From positions 1,612,001 through 1,676,000 of the forward strand of contig NZ_CP159253.1 of assembly GCF_040438645.1 (NCBI RefSeq): a stretch of 64,000 nt of DNA, read 5' to 3'. The stretch is from Mesorhizobium sp. WSM2240. Lineage in GTDB: Bacteria; Pseudomonadota; Alphaproteobacteria; Rhizobiales; Rhizobiaceae. Each line of letters begins with the position of its first letter. Within the stretch, counting starts at the first letter, position 1. Shown one piece after another: positions 35,029 through 43,820 of the stretch. Position numbers and translations under genes: made by a program. The notes beneath the pieces were generated by a model, which was not told the origin of the DNA, ran no database searches, and was given only the letters and a program-made list of their open reading frames with translations.

Positions 35029-36138
35029 ATGGATTTGCCGCCCTTTCTGCTCGATCATTGGCTGTCGAAATACGGCTTTGCGACACCGCCGATCGCCTAT
35101 GACCTTGCCTCGAGCACCGGACCAAAATGGACGGTTGGCGAAGTGTTGGCGCTTGGCGACAGCGCTGCAAGCCTCGACGAATTGACTGTCAGTTACGCGC
35201 CGGCCGAGGGAAGCCCCGCGCTACGCGGAGCGATCGGGAAGTTTCTCGGCGTCGATCCCGACTGGGTCGTGGTGACTACCGGCGCGTCGGAAGCACTGTC
35301 GATCCTCTTCTGCCTGGCTGCCCGTCCGGGCGGCAACGTCGTGCTGCCGTCGCCGGCCTTCCCGGCCTTCGAGGCTATGGCGAATGCCTGGGGGCTGGCC
35401 GTGCGCCGCAGCAAGCTGTCCGGGGAGAATGGCGGTCTCCAGTCGCCCGGCGATGTGCTTACCGCCACGGATGAGGACACCGTGCTTGCGCTGGTGAACA
35501 CCCCTCACAATCCGACCGGCGCGATAATGACAGCCAATGAAATAAAAGAACTCGCCGCCGCCCTGGCACAAAAGGCCGTGCCGCTGATCGTCGACGAAGT
35601 CTATCACCCACTCTATTTCGGCGAACCGCAGCCATCCGCCGCCCCGATCGACAATGTTCTTGCGATAGGCGACATGTCGAAGGCGCTGTCGCTGGCCGGC
35701 TTGCGCATGGGCTGGATCGTCGATTCGGATGCCGAGAGGCGCGCGAAGATCATAGACGCAAGAAGCTATTTCACGATCAGCAGCTCGCCGATTCTGGAAG
35801 CGCTGACAGCGCATGCGCTCTCCCATCGCGACGTGCTCCTGGCGCGGCTCCGGGCCATCGCCAGCGAAAATCTCGACGCGCTGTCGGATTTCATGGACCG
35901 CGTCTCGGATGTGCTTGCCTGGGTGAAACCGACTGGCGGAACCGTCTGCTTCCCGCGGTTTCGCGACGGGCGCGACAGCCGGTCCTTCTGCGAGGCGCTC
36001 GCGGCCAGGGGAGTGCTCGTCGCTCCGGGAGATTGTTTTGGCACGCCAAGCCACATGCGTGTCGGGTTCGCGCTGCTGGAGCACGAGAAATTCCGTGAGG
36101 CGCTGTCGATCTTCGAAGGCGCTCTGCGCGAGCAATAA
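35029..36138 (+). CDS. PLP-dependent aminotransferase (class I/II)
   Basis: A 369-residue fold-type I aminotransferase. It shows TTGASEALSILF in the cofactor region, NTPHNPTGAIM, IVDEVYHPLYF, and the PLP-lysine near residue 217 in DMSKALSLAGLRMGW. The C-terminal arginine that binds the substrate carboxylate is in SHMRVGFALL. The overall pattern is that of aspartate-aminotransferase-like enzymes close to the capreomycidine-synthase type; the amino donor is unknown. It is convergent with the next aminotransferase, with only four bases between stops. Confidence 0.9.
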   Translation: MDLPPFLLDHWLSKYGFATPPIAYDLASSTGPKWTVGEVLALGDSAASLDELTVSYAPAEGSPALRGAIGKFLGVDPDWVVVTTGASEALSILFCLAARPGGNVVLPSPAFPAFEAMANAWGLAVRRSKLSGENGGLQSPGDVLTATDEDTVLALVNTPHNPTGAIMTANEIKELAAALAQKAVPLIVDEVYHPLYFGEPQPSAAPIDNVLAIGDMSKALSLAGLRMGWIVDSDAERRAKIIDARSYFTISSSPILEALTAHALSHRDVLLARLRAIASENLDALSDFMDRVSDVLAWVKPTGGTVCFPRFRDGRDSRSFCEALAARGVLVAPGDCFGTPSHMRVGFALLEHEKFREALSIFEGALREQ

Positions 36139-36142
36139 CCGA

Positions 36143-37252
36143 TCAGCCCCGCACCATCTCTAACGCCCCCGGCAGTTCTTCCGCAAAAATGTCGAGCTCG
36201 TCGTCGCGGCCGACGCTGATGCGGATGCAGCGGTCGAGGCCCGGCGCCATCGGCTTGCGGATGAAGACGCCACGCGAAATCAGGTGCTGCAGCACTTTCA
36301 GCGCGATTGCGCCGTCGCGGCCGCAGTCGATGGTGACGAAATTGGTGGCCGAGGCGATCGGGGAGAGGCCGTTGGCGCGGGCGATTTCGGCGATGCGGTC
36401 GCGGCCGGCTGCGACCTTTGCGACGACTTCGTGGAGATAGGCCTGGTCGGCTAGCGCCGCCAGGCCAGCGATCTGGGCCATGCGGCTGACGCCGTAATGG
36501 TCGCGGATTTTCTCGAAATCGGCGATGGCCTGCGCCTCCCCGATTGCATAGCCGCAGCGGATGCCCGCCAGGCCGTAGGCCTTCGAGAAGGTGCGCATCC
36601 TGAGCACGTTGGGCTTCGCCGGGTCGAGCGGCGGCATTGCCGATGTCGGCCCGGTCTCGCCATAGGCCTCGTCGAGGATCAGCATCGTCGTTTCCGGCAG
36701 CGCCTCGACGAAGCGGGTGATCTCGTCGGCCTCCCACCATGTGCCCATCGGGTTGTCGGGATTGGAGAGATAGACCATGTGGGCGTTCTCGCGCCTGACG
36801 GCGGCGAGCAGGCCGTCGAGGTTTTCGCGGTCGTTCTCGTAGGGGATCGTCACCAGCCGGCCGCCGCTGGCGGCGACGTGGAAGTTGAAGGTCGGATAGG
36901 CGCCGAGCGAGGTGACGACCGCGTCGCCCGGCGCGACATGCATGCGCACCGCGATGTTGAGCAGGCCGTCTATGCCCTGGCCGACGACGACGTTCTTGAG
37001 CTGCACGCCGAGATGGCCGGCAAGGGCGACTTTCAGGTCGTGATTGTCGGGGTCGCAATACATCCACATGTCCGGCGCGGAGGCGCGCATCGCGGCCATG
37101 ACGGAAGGCGAGGGGCCGAAACTGCTTTCATTGGCGCCGATGCGCGCGCGGAACGGTCTGCCGCTGGCTCGCTGCTGCGCCTCCGGGCCGACGAACGGCA
37201 CGGTTGCGGGGAGGGCATCGACGACGGGCGTAAGCGGCGGGCGGCTAGGCAT
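36143..37252 (-). CDS. HisC-like aminotransferase
   Basis: A 369-residue class II aminotransferase resembling histidinol-phosphate aminotransferase. It has LGANESSFGPS-like IGANESSFGPSP at the N-terminus, LSNPDNPMGTWW, LILDEAYGE, and the PLP-lysine near residue 225 in MRTFSKAYGLAGIRCGYA. Many rhizobia carry several HisC paralogues with broader substrates, so a histidine-pathway role is not assumed. The start MPSRPPL is chosen because longer forms run into a palindromic repeat. The ribosome site is weak. Confidence 0.9.
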   Translation of the reverse strand: MPSRPPLTPVVDALPATVPFVGPEAQQRASGRPFRARIGANESSFGPSPSVMAAMRASAPDMWMYCDPDNHDLKVALAGHLGVQLKNVVVGQGIDGLLNIAVRMHVAPGDAVVTSLGAYPTFNFHVAASGGRLVTIPYENDRENLDGLLAAVRRENAHMVYLSNPDNPMGTWWEADEITRFVEALPETTMLILDEAYGETGPTSAMPPLDPAKPNVLRMRTFSKAYGLAGIRCGYAIGEAQAIADFEKIRDHYGVSRMAQIAGLAALADQAYLHEVVAKVAAGRDRIAEIARANGLSPIASATNFVTIDCGRDGAIALKVLQHLISRGVFIRKPMAPGLDRCIRISVGRDDELDIFAEELPGALEMVRG

Positions 37253-37348
37253 GGGCGGCACTCTGGTATGGGAAGAGGATGCCGGCCAGCGATAGCAAAA
37301 ATCGCGGCGATTGCATGCGGTTTTTTGTGCGGGGGCAGTTGCCGCTTG

Positions 37349-37400
37349 TCCCTTCTCCCCGTTCTTCACGGGGAGAAGGTGCCGGCAGGCGGATGAGGGG
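37349..37400. repeat. Half RIME-like palindrome
   Basis: One perfect 12-bp stem, CCTTCTCCCCGT-TCTTC-ACGGGGAGAAGG, at 37351-37379, with a trailing GCGGATGAGGGG. The stem is identical to the first stem of the element inside the uracil-DNA glycosylase gene, and the trailing part matches that element's edge. It lies between the RND permease stop and the HisC-like start and may act as a terminator there. Confidence 0.8.
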
Positions 37401-37442
37401 CGGGTTCGGTTTGGCGGAGGCCCGCGAACTTTCCATGCCCCC

Positions 37443-40400
37443 TCAATGCGCTGCGGGCTGGACCGGTTCCAGCGGCTCGTGCTGCACAAGTTCCCGGCGC
37501 GAGATAAAGGTGTAGAACATCGGCACGACAAACAGCGTGAACATCGTGCCCACCAGAACGCCCGAAAAAATCACCAGGCCCATCGAATAGCGCGCCGCCG
37601 CGCCCGCGCCGGAGGCGATGATCAGCGGCACAACGCCGAGCGCCATCGCCGCCGTGGTCATCAGGATCGGCCGCAAGCGCACTTTCGCCGAGGCGACAAT
37701 GGCCTCGCGCCGCGACAGGCCATGCAGCTCGCGCTGCTGATTGGCGAATTCGACCAGCAGGATGCCGTGCTTGGTGATGAGGCCGATCAGCGTGATCAAG
37801 CCGACCTGCGTGTAAATGTTGAGGGTACCAAGGCCGAGATTGAGCGGAACGATGGCGCCGAAGATCGACAGCGGTACCGACATCATGATGATCAGCGGAT
37901 CGCGGAAGCTCTCGAACTGCGCAGCGAGCACCAGGTAGATGACGATAACGGCGAGCGCGAACGCGATCAGGATCGTGTTGCCCTGTTCCGCCTCCAGGCG
38001 CGATTGGCCCGAATAGTCGATAAAGAAGCCGGCGGGCAGCAGCGGACGGGCGATGTTCTCGATCGTCGCCAGGCCGTCGCCGGTGGTGACGCCGGGCACG
38101 GGAAGCGCGGTGATCGTCGCCGAATTCAGCTGGTTGAACTGCTCGATCGACGCGGGCGAGGCGTTCGTCGATATGTTCACCACCGCCGAAAGCGGCACCA
38201 TTTCTCCCGAAACGGCGCGGACATAGAAATGGCCGAGCTTTTCGGGATTGTTGCGGAATTCCTCCGGCACCTGGGTGATGATGTCGTAGCTGTTGGAATC
38301 GCGGTCGAACTGGGCCACAGAGCCGCCGCCGACGAGCAGGCCGAGTGTCGTTCCGATGTCCCTGACCGGCAGGCCGAGAGCCGCAGCGCGGTCGCGGTCG
38401 ATCGTGATCGTCACCTGCGGCGCGTCGAAGGCCAGCGAGTTCTGGACGACGATGAATTGTCCGGTCGCCTGCGCCTCCTGCTTGATCTGCTCGGCGACCT
38501 CGAACACCTGGCTGGGGTCGCCGGTGGACTGGATCACCAGCGAGATCGGCAGGCCGCCGCCGGCGCCGGGCAGGGAGGGCGGCGCAAATACCAGCGCCTG
38601 CGCACCGGCCACGTGCGCCAGCCGGCCCTGGATGTCCTGCTGGATCTCCGCCTGCGAGCGGTCGCGCTCGGCCCAGTCCTTGAACGCCCAGACCGCAAAG
38701 CCCGAATTCGTCTCGCCGCCCATTCCGACGATGGAGAAATTCGCCCGAAGCTCCGGAATATCCTTGGTCAGCTCGCGGATCTGGTCGGCATAGAGGCTGG
38801 TATATTCGGACGTCGCGTAGCGCGGCGCCTGGATGAGCGAGAACAGCGCGCCGGAATCCTCTTCCGGGGCCAGTTCGCTCGAGGTCTTGAAGAACATGTA
38901 TCCGGTGACGCCCATCAGGGCGACGACGATCATCAGCGTCACCGGCCGATAGTCGAGCGAACCGGACACCAGCCGCTCGTAGCGGTTGGCGACCCGGTCG
39001 AAGGTGCGGTCGACGAAACGCTGGAAACGGCTGTGAATATCGGCCCTGAGGATGCGCGCCGACATCATCGGCGTGATCGTCAGCGCGACGACGCCCGAAA
39101 TGATGACGGCCCCGGCGAGCGTGACGGCAAATTCGCGAAACAGCGATCCGGTCAGGCCGCCGGTGAACATCAGCGGCGCGAACACCGCGGCCAGCGTGAT
39201 CGTCATGGCGATAACCGGCCCGGTGATCTCCTTCATCCCGACCGACGCCGCCTGCATCGGCGTCAAGCCTTCCTCGATATGGCGGTGGATGTTTTCCAGC
39301 ACCACGATGGCGTCGTCGACCACCAGGCCGATGGCCAGAACCATGGCCAAGAGCGACAGGAGGTTGATGGAATAACCGAGCACGAACAGAAGGAAACAGA
39401 CGCCGATTAGCGAAAGCGGGATGGTGACGACCGGCATCAGCACCGACCGGAACGAGCCGAGGAACAGAAGGATCACCACAACCACGATCACCACGGCCTC
39501 GGCGATCGTCGTGAACACCTCCTCGATCGATGCGCTGATCGTCTCGGTCGCATCGTAAACCATGGTGACCGTCATGCCTTCGGGAAGGCTGGCCTGGATC
39601 GCCGGCAGTTCGTCGATGACGGCGGCTGCCGTGTCCAGCGGGTTGGCCGCCGGCGTCGGGAATATGCCGATGAATGTGCCCGGCTCGCCGTTGAAGTTGA
39701 CGACCGTGTCGGTGCTTTCGGCCGCCAGCTCGACCTTGGCGACATCGCGCAGGCGCACAACATTGCCGTCCCTGGACTGCAGCGGCAGCTCCGCGAAGGC
39801 CTGCGGCGTCTGCAGCGTCGATTGCAGCGTGATCGAATAGGCGACGTATTCGTTCTTGGTTTTGCCGGGCGCCGACAGATAGTTCGACGACTGGATGGCG
39901 GTGAGCACGTCGGCCGCCGTGAGGTCGCGGGCGGCAAGGCGTATCGGGTCGATCCACACGCGCATCGAATAATTCGCCGCGCCGAGTATCTGCACCTCCG
40001 CCACGCCCTGCACGGTGGAAAGGCGCGGCCTGATGACCCGCTCGATATATTCGGTGAGCTGCTCGGAGGTCATGTTGGGGTTCTGCATCGCCAGATACAT
40101 GATGGCGAACTGCTGGCCGGTTCCCTTGACGATGGTCGGGTCCTCGGCGTCGCTCGGCAACTGGCCCCGGACCTGCTGCACCTTCGACATGACTTCGGTG
40201 AGAGCGACGTCGGGATTGGAGCCGAGCTGCATCTGAACGGTGACGACGCTCGTCGAAGGGCGGCTCTGCGAGGTGACGTAGTCGATGTTTTCGGTCGTTG
40301 CCACGGCGGCCGCAATCGGCGCGGTGATAAAACCCTGGATGAGATCGGGGCTGGCGCCGGGATAGACCGTCGTGATGGTGATCACGGTCTCCTCGACTTC

Positions 40401-40514
40401 CGGATACTGGCGCACTGAGAGGTTGAATATGCCCTGGAAGCCCAGGAGCAGGATCATGAAGGCGACGACGAGCGACAGGACCGGCCGGCGGATGAAGATG
40501 TCGGAGAAGCTCAT
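37443..40514 (-). CDS. RND multidrug efflux permease (HAE1 type)
   Basis: Proton-driven inner-membrane pump of 1023 residues. Twelve helices and two large periplasmic loops are arranged as in AcrB/MexB. The proton-relay aspartate pair is in GLVVDDAIVVLENIHRH; the second half ends LITKHGILLVEFANQQR and FTLFVVPMFYTFISRR. It works with the adaptor encoded just upstream (ATGA overlap, so coupled); an outer-membrane channel gene is not adjacent. The substrate range is unknown. The operon is probably controlled by the divergent TetR gene. Confidence 0.95.
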   Translation of the reverse strand: MSFSDIFIRRPVLSLVVAFMILLLGFQGIFNLSVRQYPEVEETVITITTVYPGASPDLIQGFITAPIAAAVATTENIDYVTSQSRPSTSVVTVQMQLGSNPDVALTEVMSKVQQVRGQLPSDAEDPTIVKGTGQQFAIMYLAMQNPNMTSEQLTEYIERVIRPRLSTVQGVAEVQILGAANYSMRVWIDPIRLAARDLTAADVLTAIQSSNYLSAPGKTKNEYVAYSITLQSTLQTPQAFAELPLQSRDGNVVRLRDVAKVELAAESTDTVVNFNGEPGTFIGIFPTPAANPLDTAAAVIDELPAIQASLPEGMTVTMVYDATETISASIEEVFTTIAEAVVIVVVVILLFLGSFRSVLMPVVTIPLSLIGVCFLLFVLGYSINLLSLLAMVLAIGLVVDDAIVVLENIHRHIEEGLTPMQAASVGMKEITGPVIAMTITLAAVFAPLMFTGGLTGSLFREFAVTLAGAVIISGVVALTITPMMSARILRADIHSRFQRFVDRTFDRVANRYERLVSGSLDYRPVTLMIVVALMGVTGYMFFKTSSELAPEEDSGALFSLIQAPRYATSEYTSLYADQIRELTKDIPELRANFSIVGMGGETNSGFAVWAFKDWAERDRSQAEIQQDIQGRLAHVAGAQALVFAPPSLPGAGGGLPISLVIQSTGDPSQVFEVAEQIKQEAQATGQFIVVQNSLAFDAPQVTITIDRDRAAALGLPVRDIGTTLGLLVGGGSVAQFDRDSNSYDIITQVPEEFRNNPEKLGHFYVRAVSGEMVPLSAVVNISTNASPASIEQFNQLNSATITALPVPGVTTGDGLATIENIARPLLPAGFFIDYSGQSRLEAEQGNTILIAFALAVIVIYLVLAAQFESFRDPLIIMMSVPLSIFGAIVPLNLGLGTLNIYTQVGLITLIGLITKHGILLVEFANQQRELHGLSRREAIVASAKVRLRPILMTTAAMALGVVPLIIASGAGAAARYSMGLVIFSGVLVGTMFTLFVVPMFYTFISRRELVQHEPLEPVQPAAH

Positions 40515-41686
40515 TTTGCGGCCGTTATGTTTGCCGGATTGACGGTGTTGTCGACCCTGACCGGCGTGCCGTTGGACAGCCGGTTCTGCCCGGCGGTGAC
40601 GATCTGGTCGCCGGCCTTGACGCCCTTCAGAACCTCGACCAGTCCCTGGGATGTGCGGCCGGTGGTGACGAAGACCTGGTCGACTACGAGGGCAGGTTCC
40701 GCGTTCTGCTGATTGGCGGCCGGCGCCGCGCTTTCCTGCGCCGGCTGAGCGGCCTCAGCTGCGCCGGCCTTGTTTTCCGCCGGCCGCACGACAAAGACAT
40801 AATCGCCGTAGAGGCTGGAGACGACAGAGGTCTGCGGCAATGCGAGCACGCCGTCCTCCTCGGGCAGTTGCACGCGCACCTGAACGAACTGACCCGGGCT
40901 GAGCTGGCCTTCGGGATTTACGACCTCCGCCCGGATGGAGACCAGCCGCGACACCGGATCGACCTTGGGCTCGATGCCGATGATCGAGCCGCTGAATTTC
41001 ATATCGGCGGAGTTGGTGCCGAGCCGTACCGTCTGCCCGATCTCGACCAGGTCGAGCTGCTGCTCGGGAATCGAGAAATCGACGCGCATCGTGTCGAGAT
41101 CCTGCAGCGTGGCGACGATCGTGCCGGGCGCGATATATTGGCCGTCATCGACGCGGGGAATGCCCATCGTGCCGGCAAACGGCGCCGTCAGCTGCTTCTG
41201 GTCGAGGACGGCCTGAAACTTGGCGACCTGGGATGCGGAGGCGTCTGCCGCGGCCTTCGCCGCTTCCACGTTCACATCGGTTCCGACGCCACGCCGTTGC
41301 AGTTCGAGCGCGCGATCGTAGGCGGTCTTGTCGAGAGCTGCCTGCGTCAAGCCGGCGGCGAGGTCGGCGCGCTGTACCGCGTCGTCGAGCTGGATCAGAA
41401 CCTCGCCCTGGTCGACACGCTGATTGGCGGAAAACAATATGTCCCTGATGATCCCGGTCGTCTCCACCGTCAGGTCGACGCCGCGCGCAGCGCCCACGGT
41501 CCCGATGGCTTCGATGCCGGGCGTCCACTTCATCGGCTCGACGACCGATGTCGACACGGCGACCGGCGCGACCGGCGCGTTGGCGAAATACTGCTCGATG
41601 GCCCGGTCGCGGAAGATATTGAAGCCGATGACGCCGCCGCAGATCAGCACGAGCAGGACGAAGGCGATGATGAGGCGCTTGATCAT
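40511..41686 (-). CDS. RND efflux periplasmic adaptor (membrane fusion protein)
   Basis: A 391-residue adaptor that links the pump to an outer-membrane channel. One N-terminal membrane anchor (IIAFVLLVLICGGVIGF) is followed by the lipoyl/beta-barrel body: TGIIRDILFSANQRVDQGEVLIQLDD, a coiled-coil hairpin, and APFAGTMGIPRVDDGQYI. An Ala/Gln-rich insert sits near residue 310. The ATG is preferred to a GTG three codons upstream; neither has a strong ribosome site. Confidence 0.93.
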   Translation of the reverse strand: MIKRLIIAFVLLVLICGGVIGFNIFRDRAIEQYFANAPVAPVAVSTSVVEPMKWTPGIEAIGTVGAARGVDLTVETTGIIRDILFSANQRVDQGEVLIQLDDAVQRADLAAGLTQAALDKTAYDRALELQRRGVGTDVNVEAAKAAADASASQVAKFQAVLDQKQLTAPFAGTMGIPRVDDGQYIAPGTIVATLQDLDTMRVDFSIPEQQLDLVEIGQTVRLGTNSADMKFSGSIIGIEPKVDPVSRLVSIRAEVVNPEGQLSPGQFVQVRVQLPEEDGVLALPQTSVVSSLYGDYVFVVRPAENKAGAAEAAQPAQESAAPAANQQNAEPALVVDQVFVTTGRTSQGLVEVLKGVKAGDQIVTAGQNRLSNGTPVRVDNTVNPANITAAK

Positions 41687-41769
41687 GAATGACACCGGGC
41701 TCGACGATTCGACGACGAATGACTGCGGCTTGCAAGCTTCGCCGCAACCACTTGCAAACCGAGGCGTTT

Positions 41770-41796
41770 ACTGTACCGTCTGGACGGTATTGTCAA
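41770..41796. promoter_or_regulatory. RND operon promoter with TetR operator
   Basis: On the minus strand a perfect TTGACA (41791-41796) and a weaker TACAGT box (41770-41775) enclose the palindrome TACCGTC-CA-GACGGTA. The 7-bp arms around two bases have the size of a TetR site. The element lies in the gap between the adaptor gene and the divergent tetR gene, so one site could control both. Confidence 0.65.
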
Positions 41797-41842
41797 CCTC
41801 CGGATGTGGTTCCGGATGACTGTCAAAGGCTGGTTTGGGTCC

Positions 41843-42379
41843 GTGAAAAAGGGCATGCGCGAGAAAATACTGTCGGCGGCGGCTACTTTGGCGCGCGATG
41901 TCGGCCCGGGAAACCTGTCGCTCGACGCTGTCGCAGAGCGGGCAGGGGTGTCGAAAGGCGGGCTGCTTTATCATTTCCCGTCGAAGTCGAGGCTTCTCGA
42001 AGCGCTGGTCGAGCAGCATCTGGGCGAATTCGACGCTGCCTTGAACGAGAAGGAAAAGGCATATGGCGGCGGACAGAACAGTCTCGCCGTCGCTTATCTC
42101 GACCTGTTCGTCGCTGAGCAAGCCTTACCCCCGCCGACCGGGGTCCTTGCGGCCATGGCCGCAAATCCGGAGCTTCTGGTGCCCGTGGGCCGCTTCAAGC
42201 GTCAACTGCTCGATCGGCTGAAAGCCAACGCAAAGGATGAAAGCAGCGCGCTTGCCGTATTCCTTGCCCTCGAAGGCATGCGCAGCCTACGCCTGTTCGA
42301 GACGGACATCGTCACGCCGATGGAGCGGGACGCGGTCCTGTCGCTTCTGGCGGAGATACTGGCTGCGGATCCAGAATAG
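41843..42379 (+). CDS. TetR-family regulator of the RND operon
   Basis: TetR protein of 178 residues in the form used here. The helix-turn-helix is seen in LSLDAVAERAGVSKGGLLYHFPSKSRL, and a helical effector domain follows. It is divergent from the efflux operon. The start is uncertain: the GTG (KKGMREKIL) gives a typical short TetR N-terminus, while in-frame ATGs at 41804 and 41816 would add 13 or 9 residues. Repression of the pump and of itself through the palindrome in the gap is inferred. Confidence 0.85.
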   Translation: MKKGMREKILSAAATLARDVGPGNLSLDAVAERAGVSKGGLLYHFPSKSRLLEALVEQHLGEFDAALNEKEKAYGGGQNSLAVAYLDLFVAEQALPPPTGVLAAMAANPELLVPVGRFKRQLLDRLKANAKDESSALAVFLALEGMRSLRLFETDIVTPMERDAVLSLLAEILAADPE

Positions 42380-42426
42380 CGCGAAACGAAACAGCGGGCC
42401 GTGACCCGCCGTTTCGAAGCCGATTC

Positions 42427-42516
42427 TCAGGCTGCTACAACCGGGCCTGTCTGCGCAAAGGCGCCGCCGGCAAGCGTCGCCGCGAGAACTGCGATCGGGA
42501 GCATTTTGAGTTTCAT
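42427..42516 (-). CDS. 29-residue signal-peptide-like micro-ORF
   Basis: A short ORF, MKLKMLPIAVLAATLAGGAFAQ followed by seven residues, preceded by GAAAGGA about six bases ahead. The product is almost only a signal peptide ending in AFA-Q. It may be the start of a secreted protein cut short by a later stop, or a true small peptide. Downstream sequence gives no continuing frame. Confidence 0.4.
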   Translation of the reverse strand: MKLKMLPIAVLAATLAGGAFAQTGPVVAA

Positions 42517-42621
42517 GACGATTTCCTTTCCTGTTCGAAGGGGATCGATCAGCAGGCGATCGTCATAAAAACGGGCCGGCGGACCGAAGGTTCCGGTCCC
42601 TTTTCGCCCGCCAGAAAGGCT

Positions 42622-43548
42622 CTAGGCGATCCTGCGTTCGAGGACGCCGACGCAGGAATCGAGGTCGTTGGTTGCAAGATGCGCATAGCGCATGGTCATC
42701 TGAAGGGTTTGATGGCCAAGCCACATCTGGACCCGCCTAATGTCGATGCCGCCTTGGACGAGGCGGGAAGCGCAGGTGTGGCGCAAGATATGCGGAACCA
42801 CCTGCATATCCGTCCCCAAGCCGATTTCCGCTTTGGCGTCGTTCCAGATTGCCCGGAAATTGGGCTGGTTCAGCATCGAGAACGGCCCCTTCGCGCGAAT
42901 GCCTCCAATGACCAGCGATTCCCGCGCCCGGGCCGTGAGCGGAACGGTTCGGCTGCGCCCCGACTTCGTTATCCAGAAGGAGACGCGGTGATCGTGCACA
43001 TCGTTCCAGATGAGCCCGATCGCCTCGCCCAGGCGGCAACCGGTGTCAACCAGGAAGATGCAGAGCCGGTAGCTATTCTCGCACCTGGCTTTCACGGCCG
43101 AGAACAGGCGGTCCTCTTCATCCCGCTCCAGAAACCGAATTCGTCCGGCTCGCTCTTTTTGCCGCCGAAACTCCGGAAGGTTGTGGATATTTCCCATTTT
43201 ATATGCCTTGCGCAGCAATTTGCTGAGCGCCGCCATCTTGCGATTGATGGTTGCGTTGCTGTTGCCGCGTTCGCGCAATTTTCCAATCAGGCCGTCGACG
43301 GTATCCTGGTCAAGAACACTGAAGCGTTCACCGAGCAGTATCTCGTCTAGTTCACCAAGGAAGGAACTGACATTGTATTTGTGGTTTCCGTCGTCCCACA
43401 AAATGTCTCTATAGAGGGAAAAAAGGTCGGATATGCTGAAAGCTTCGACTTTGCTAAGCTTGGAAAGTGCATAGTCGACTGTTTGCGAGCTGAAGGAAGT
43501 GAAGGATATACCATCTTTCCATAGCCTATTGTCTTCGTCAAGTTTCAT
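42622..43548 (-). CDS. Tyrosine recombinase / phage-type integrase
   Basis: A 308-residue site-specific recombinase. An N-terminal SAM-like DNA-binding part (about 60-130) is followed by a catalytic domain with all key residues: Arg in DTGCRLGEA, Lys near KSGRSRTVPL, His-x-x-Arg in PHILRHTCASR, His in WLGHQTLQM and the Tyr nucleophile in MRYAHLA. It appears intact. Base composition is clearly lower in G+C than its neighbours (about 43% in one 60-base sample). No phage, conjugation or cargo genes adjoin it. A tRNA-Ser lies about 1.6 kb away behind a porin gene. Confidence 0.93.
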   Translation of the reverse strand: MKLDEDNRLWKDGISFTSFSSQTVDYALSKLSKVEAFSISDLFSLYRDILWDDGNHKYNVSSFLGELDEILLGERFSVLDQDTVDGLIGKLRERGNSNATINRKMAALSKLLRKAYKMGNIHNLPEFRRQKERAGRIRFLERDEEDRLFSAVKARCENSYRLCIFLVDTGCRLGEAIGLIWNDVHDHRVSFWITKSGRSRTVPLTARARESLVIGGIRAKGPFSMLNQPNFRAIWNDAKAEIGLGTDMQVVPHILRHTCASRLVQGGIDIRRVQMWLGHQTLQMTMRYAHLATNDLDSCVGVLERRIA

Positions 43549-43551
43549 TAA

Positions 43552-43629
43552 TCAAGCGCCCCCGCCCGGAATAAAAAGACGATGAAGCACAAGCCCGAAA
43601 TGTAAGAAAATGACAATAGCGAGAGACAT
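43552..43629 (-). CDS. 25-residue hydrophobic leader-like ORF before the integrase
   Basis: A 25-codon ORF, MSLAIVIFLHFGLVLHRL followed by seven residues, with GAGG seven bases ahead. Its stop lies three bases before the integrase ATG (TGATTAATG). The integrase has no other strong ribosome site, so translation through this peptide could drive it. Coding status is uncertain. Confidence 0.3.
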   Translation of the reverse strand: MSLAIVIFLHFGLVLHRLFIPGGGA

Positions 43630-43770
43630 TTCTTCGCCTCAGGTCGCAATGCGCAAAATTCCGCAGCCCCAGCGAAACCCTGCTCTAGGTTTACCCCTCT
43701 CCGTCAGCCACCTGACTTGTTGCCCGTCAAAATCACGTCGAAAGCAGCAGTCCACGATCGATCTGCTGAA

Positions 43771-43804
43771 AGGTTGACCCGGACGAAGCTGTCCGGGTCA
43801 ACCT
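43771..43804 (-). terminator. Terminator hairpin of porin 1
   Basis: Perfect 14-bp stem AGGTTGACCCGGAC around a six-base loop, about 17 bases past the porin stop. The T-run is short (TTTC on the minus strand). Confidence 0.7.
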
Positions 43805-43820
43805 GCGCACCGAAGTGCTA

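Noticed and set aside
37311..39410. A 699-codon plus-strand ORF
   Set aside because: Antisense to the RND permease and extremely rich in Arg, Asp, His and Gln, a typical shadow in high-G+C DNA.
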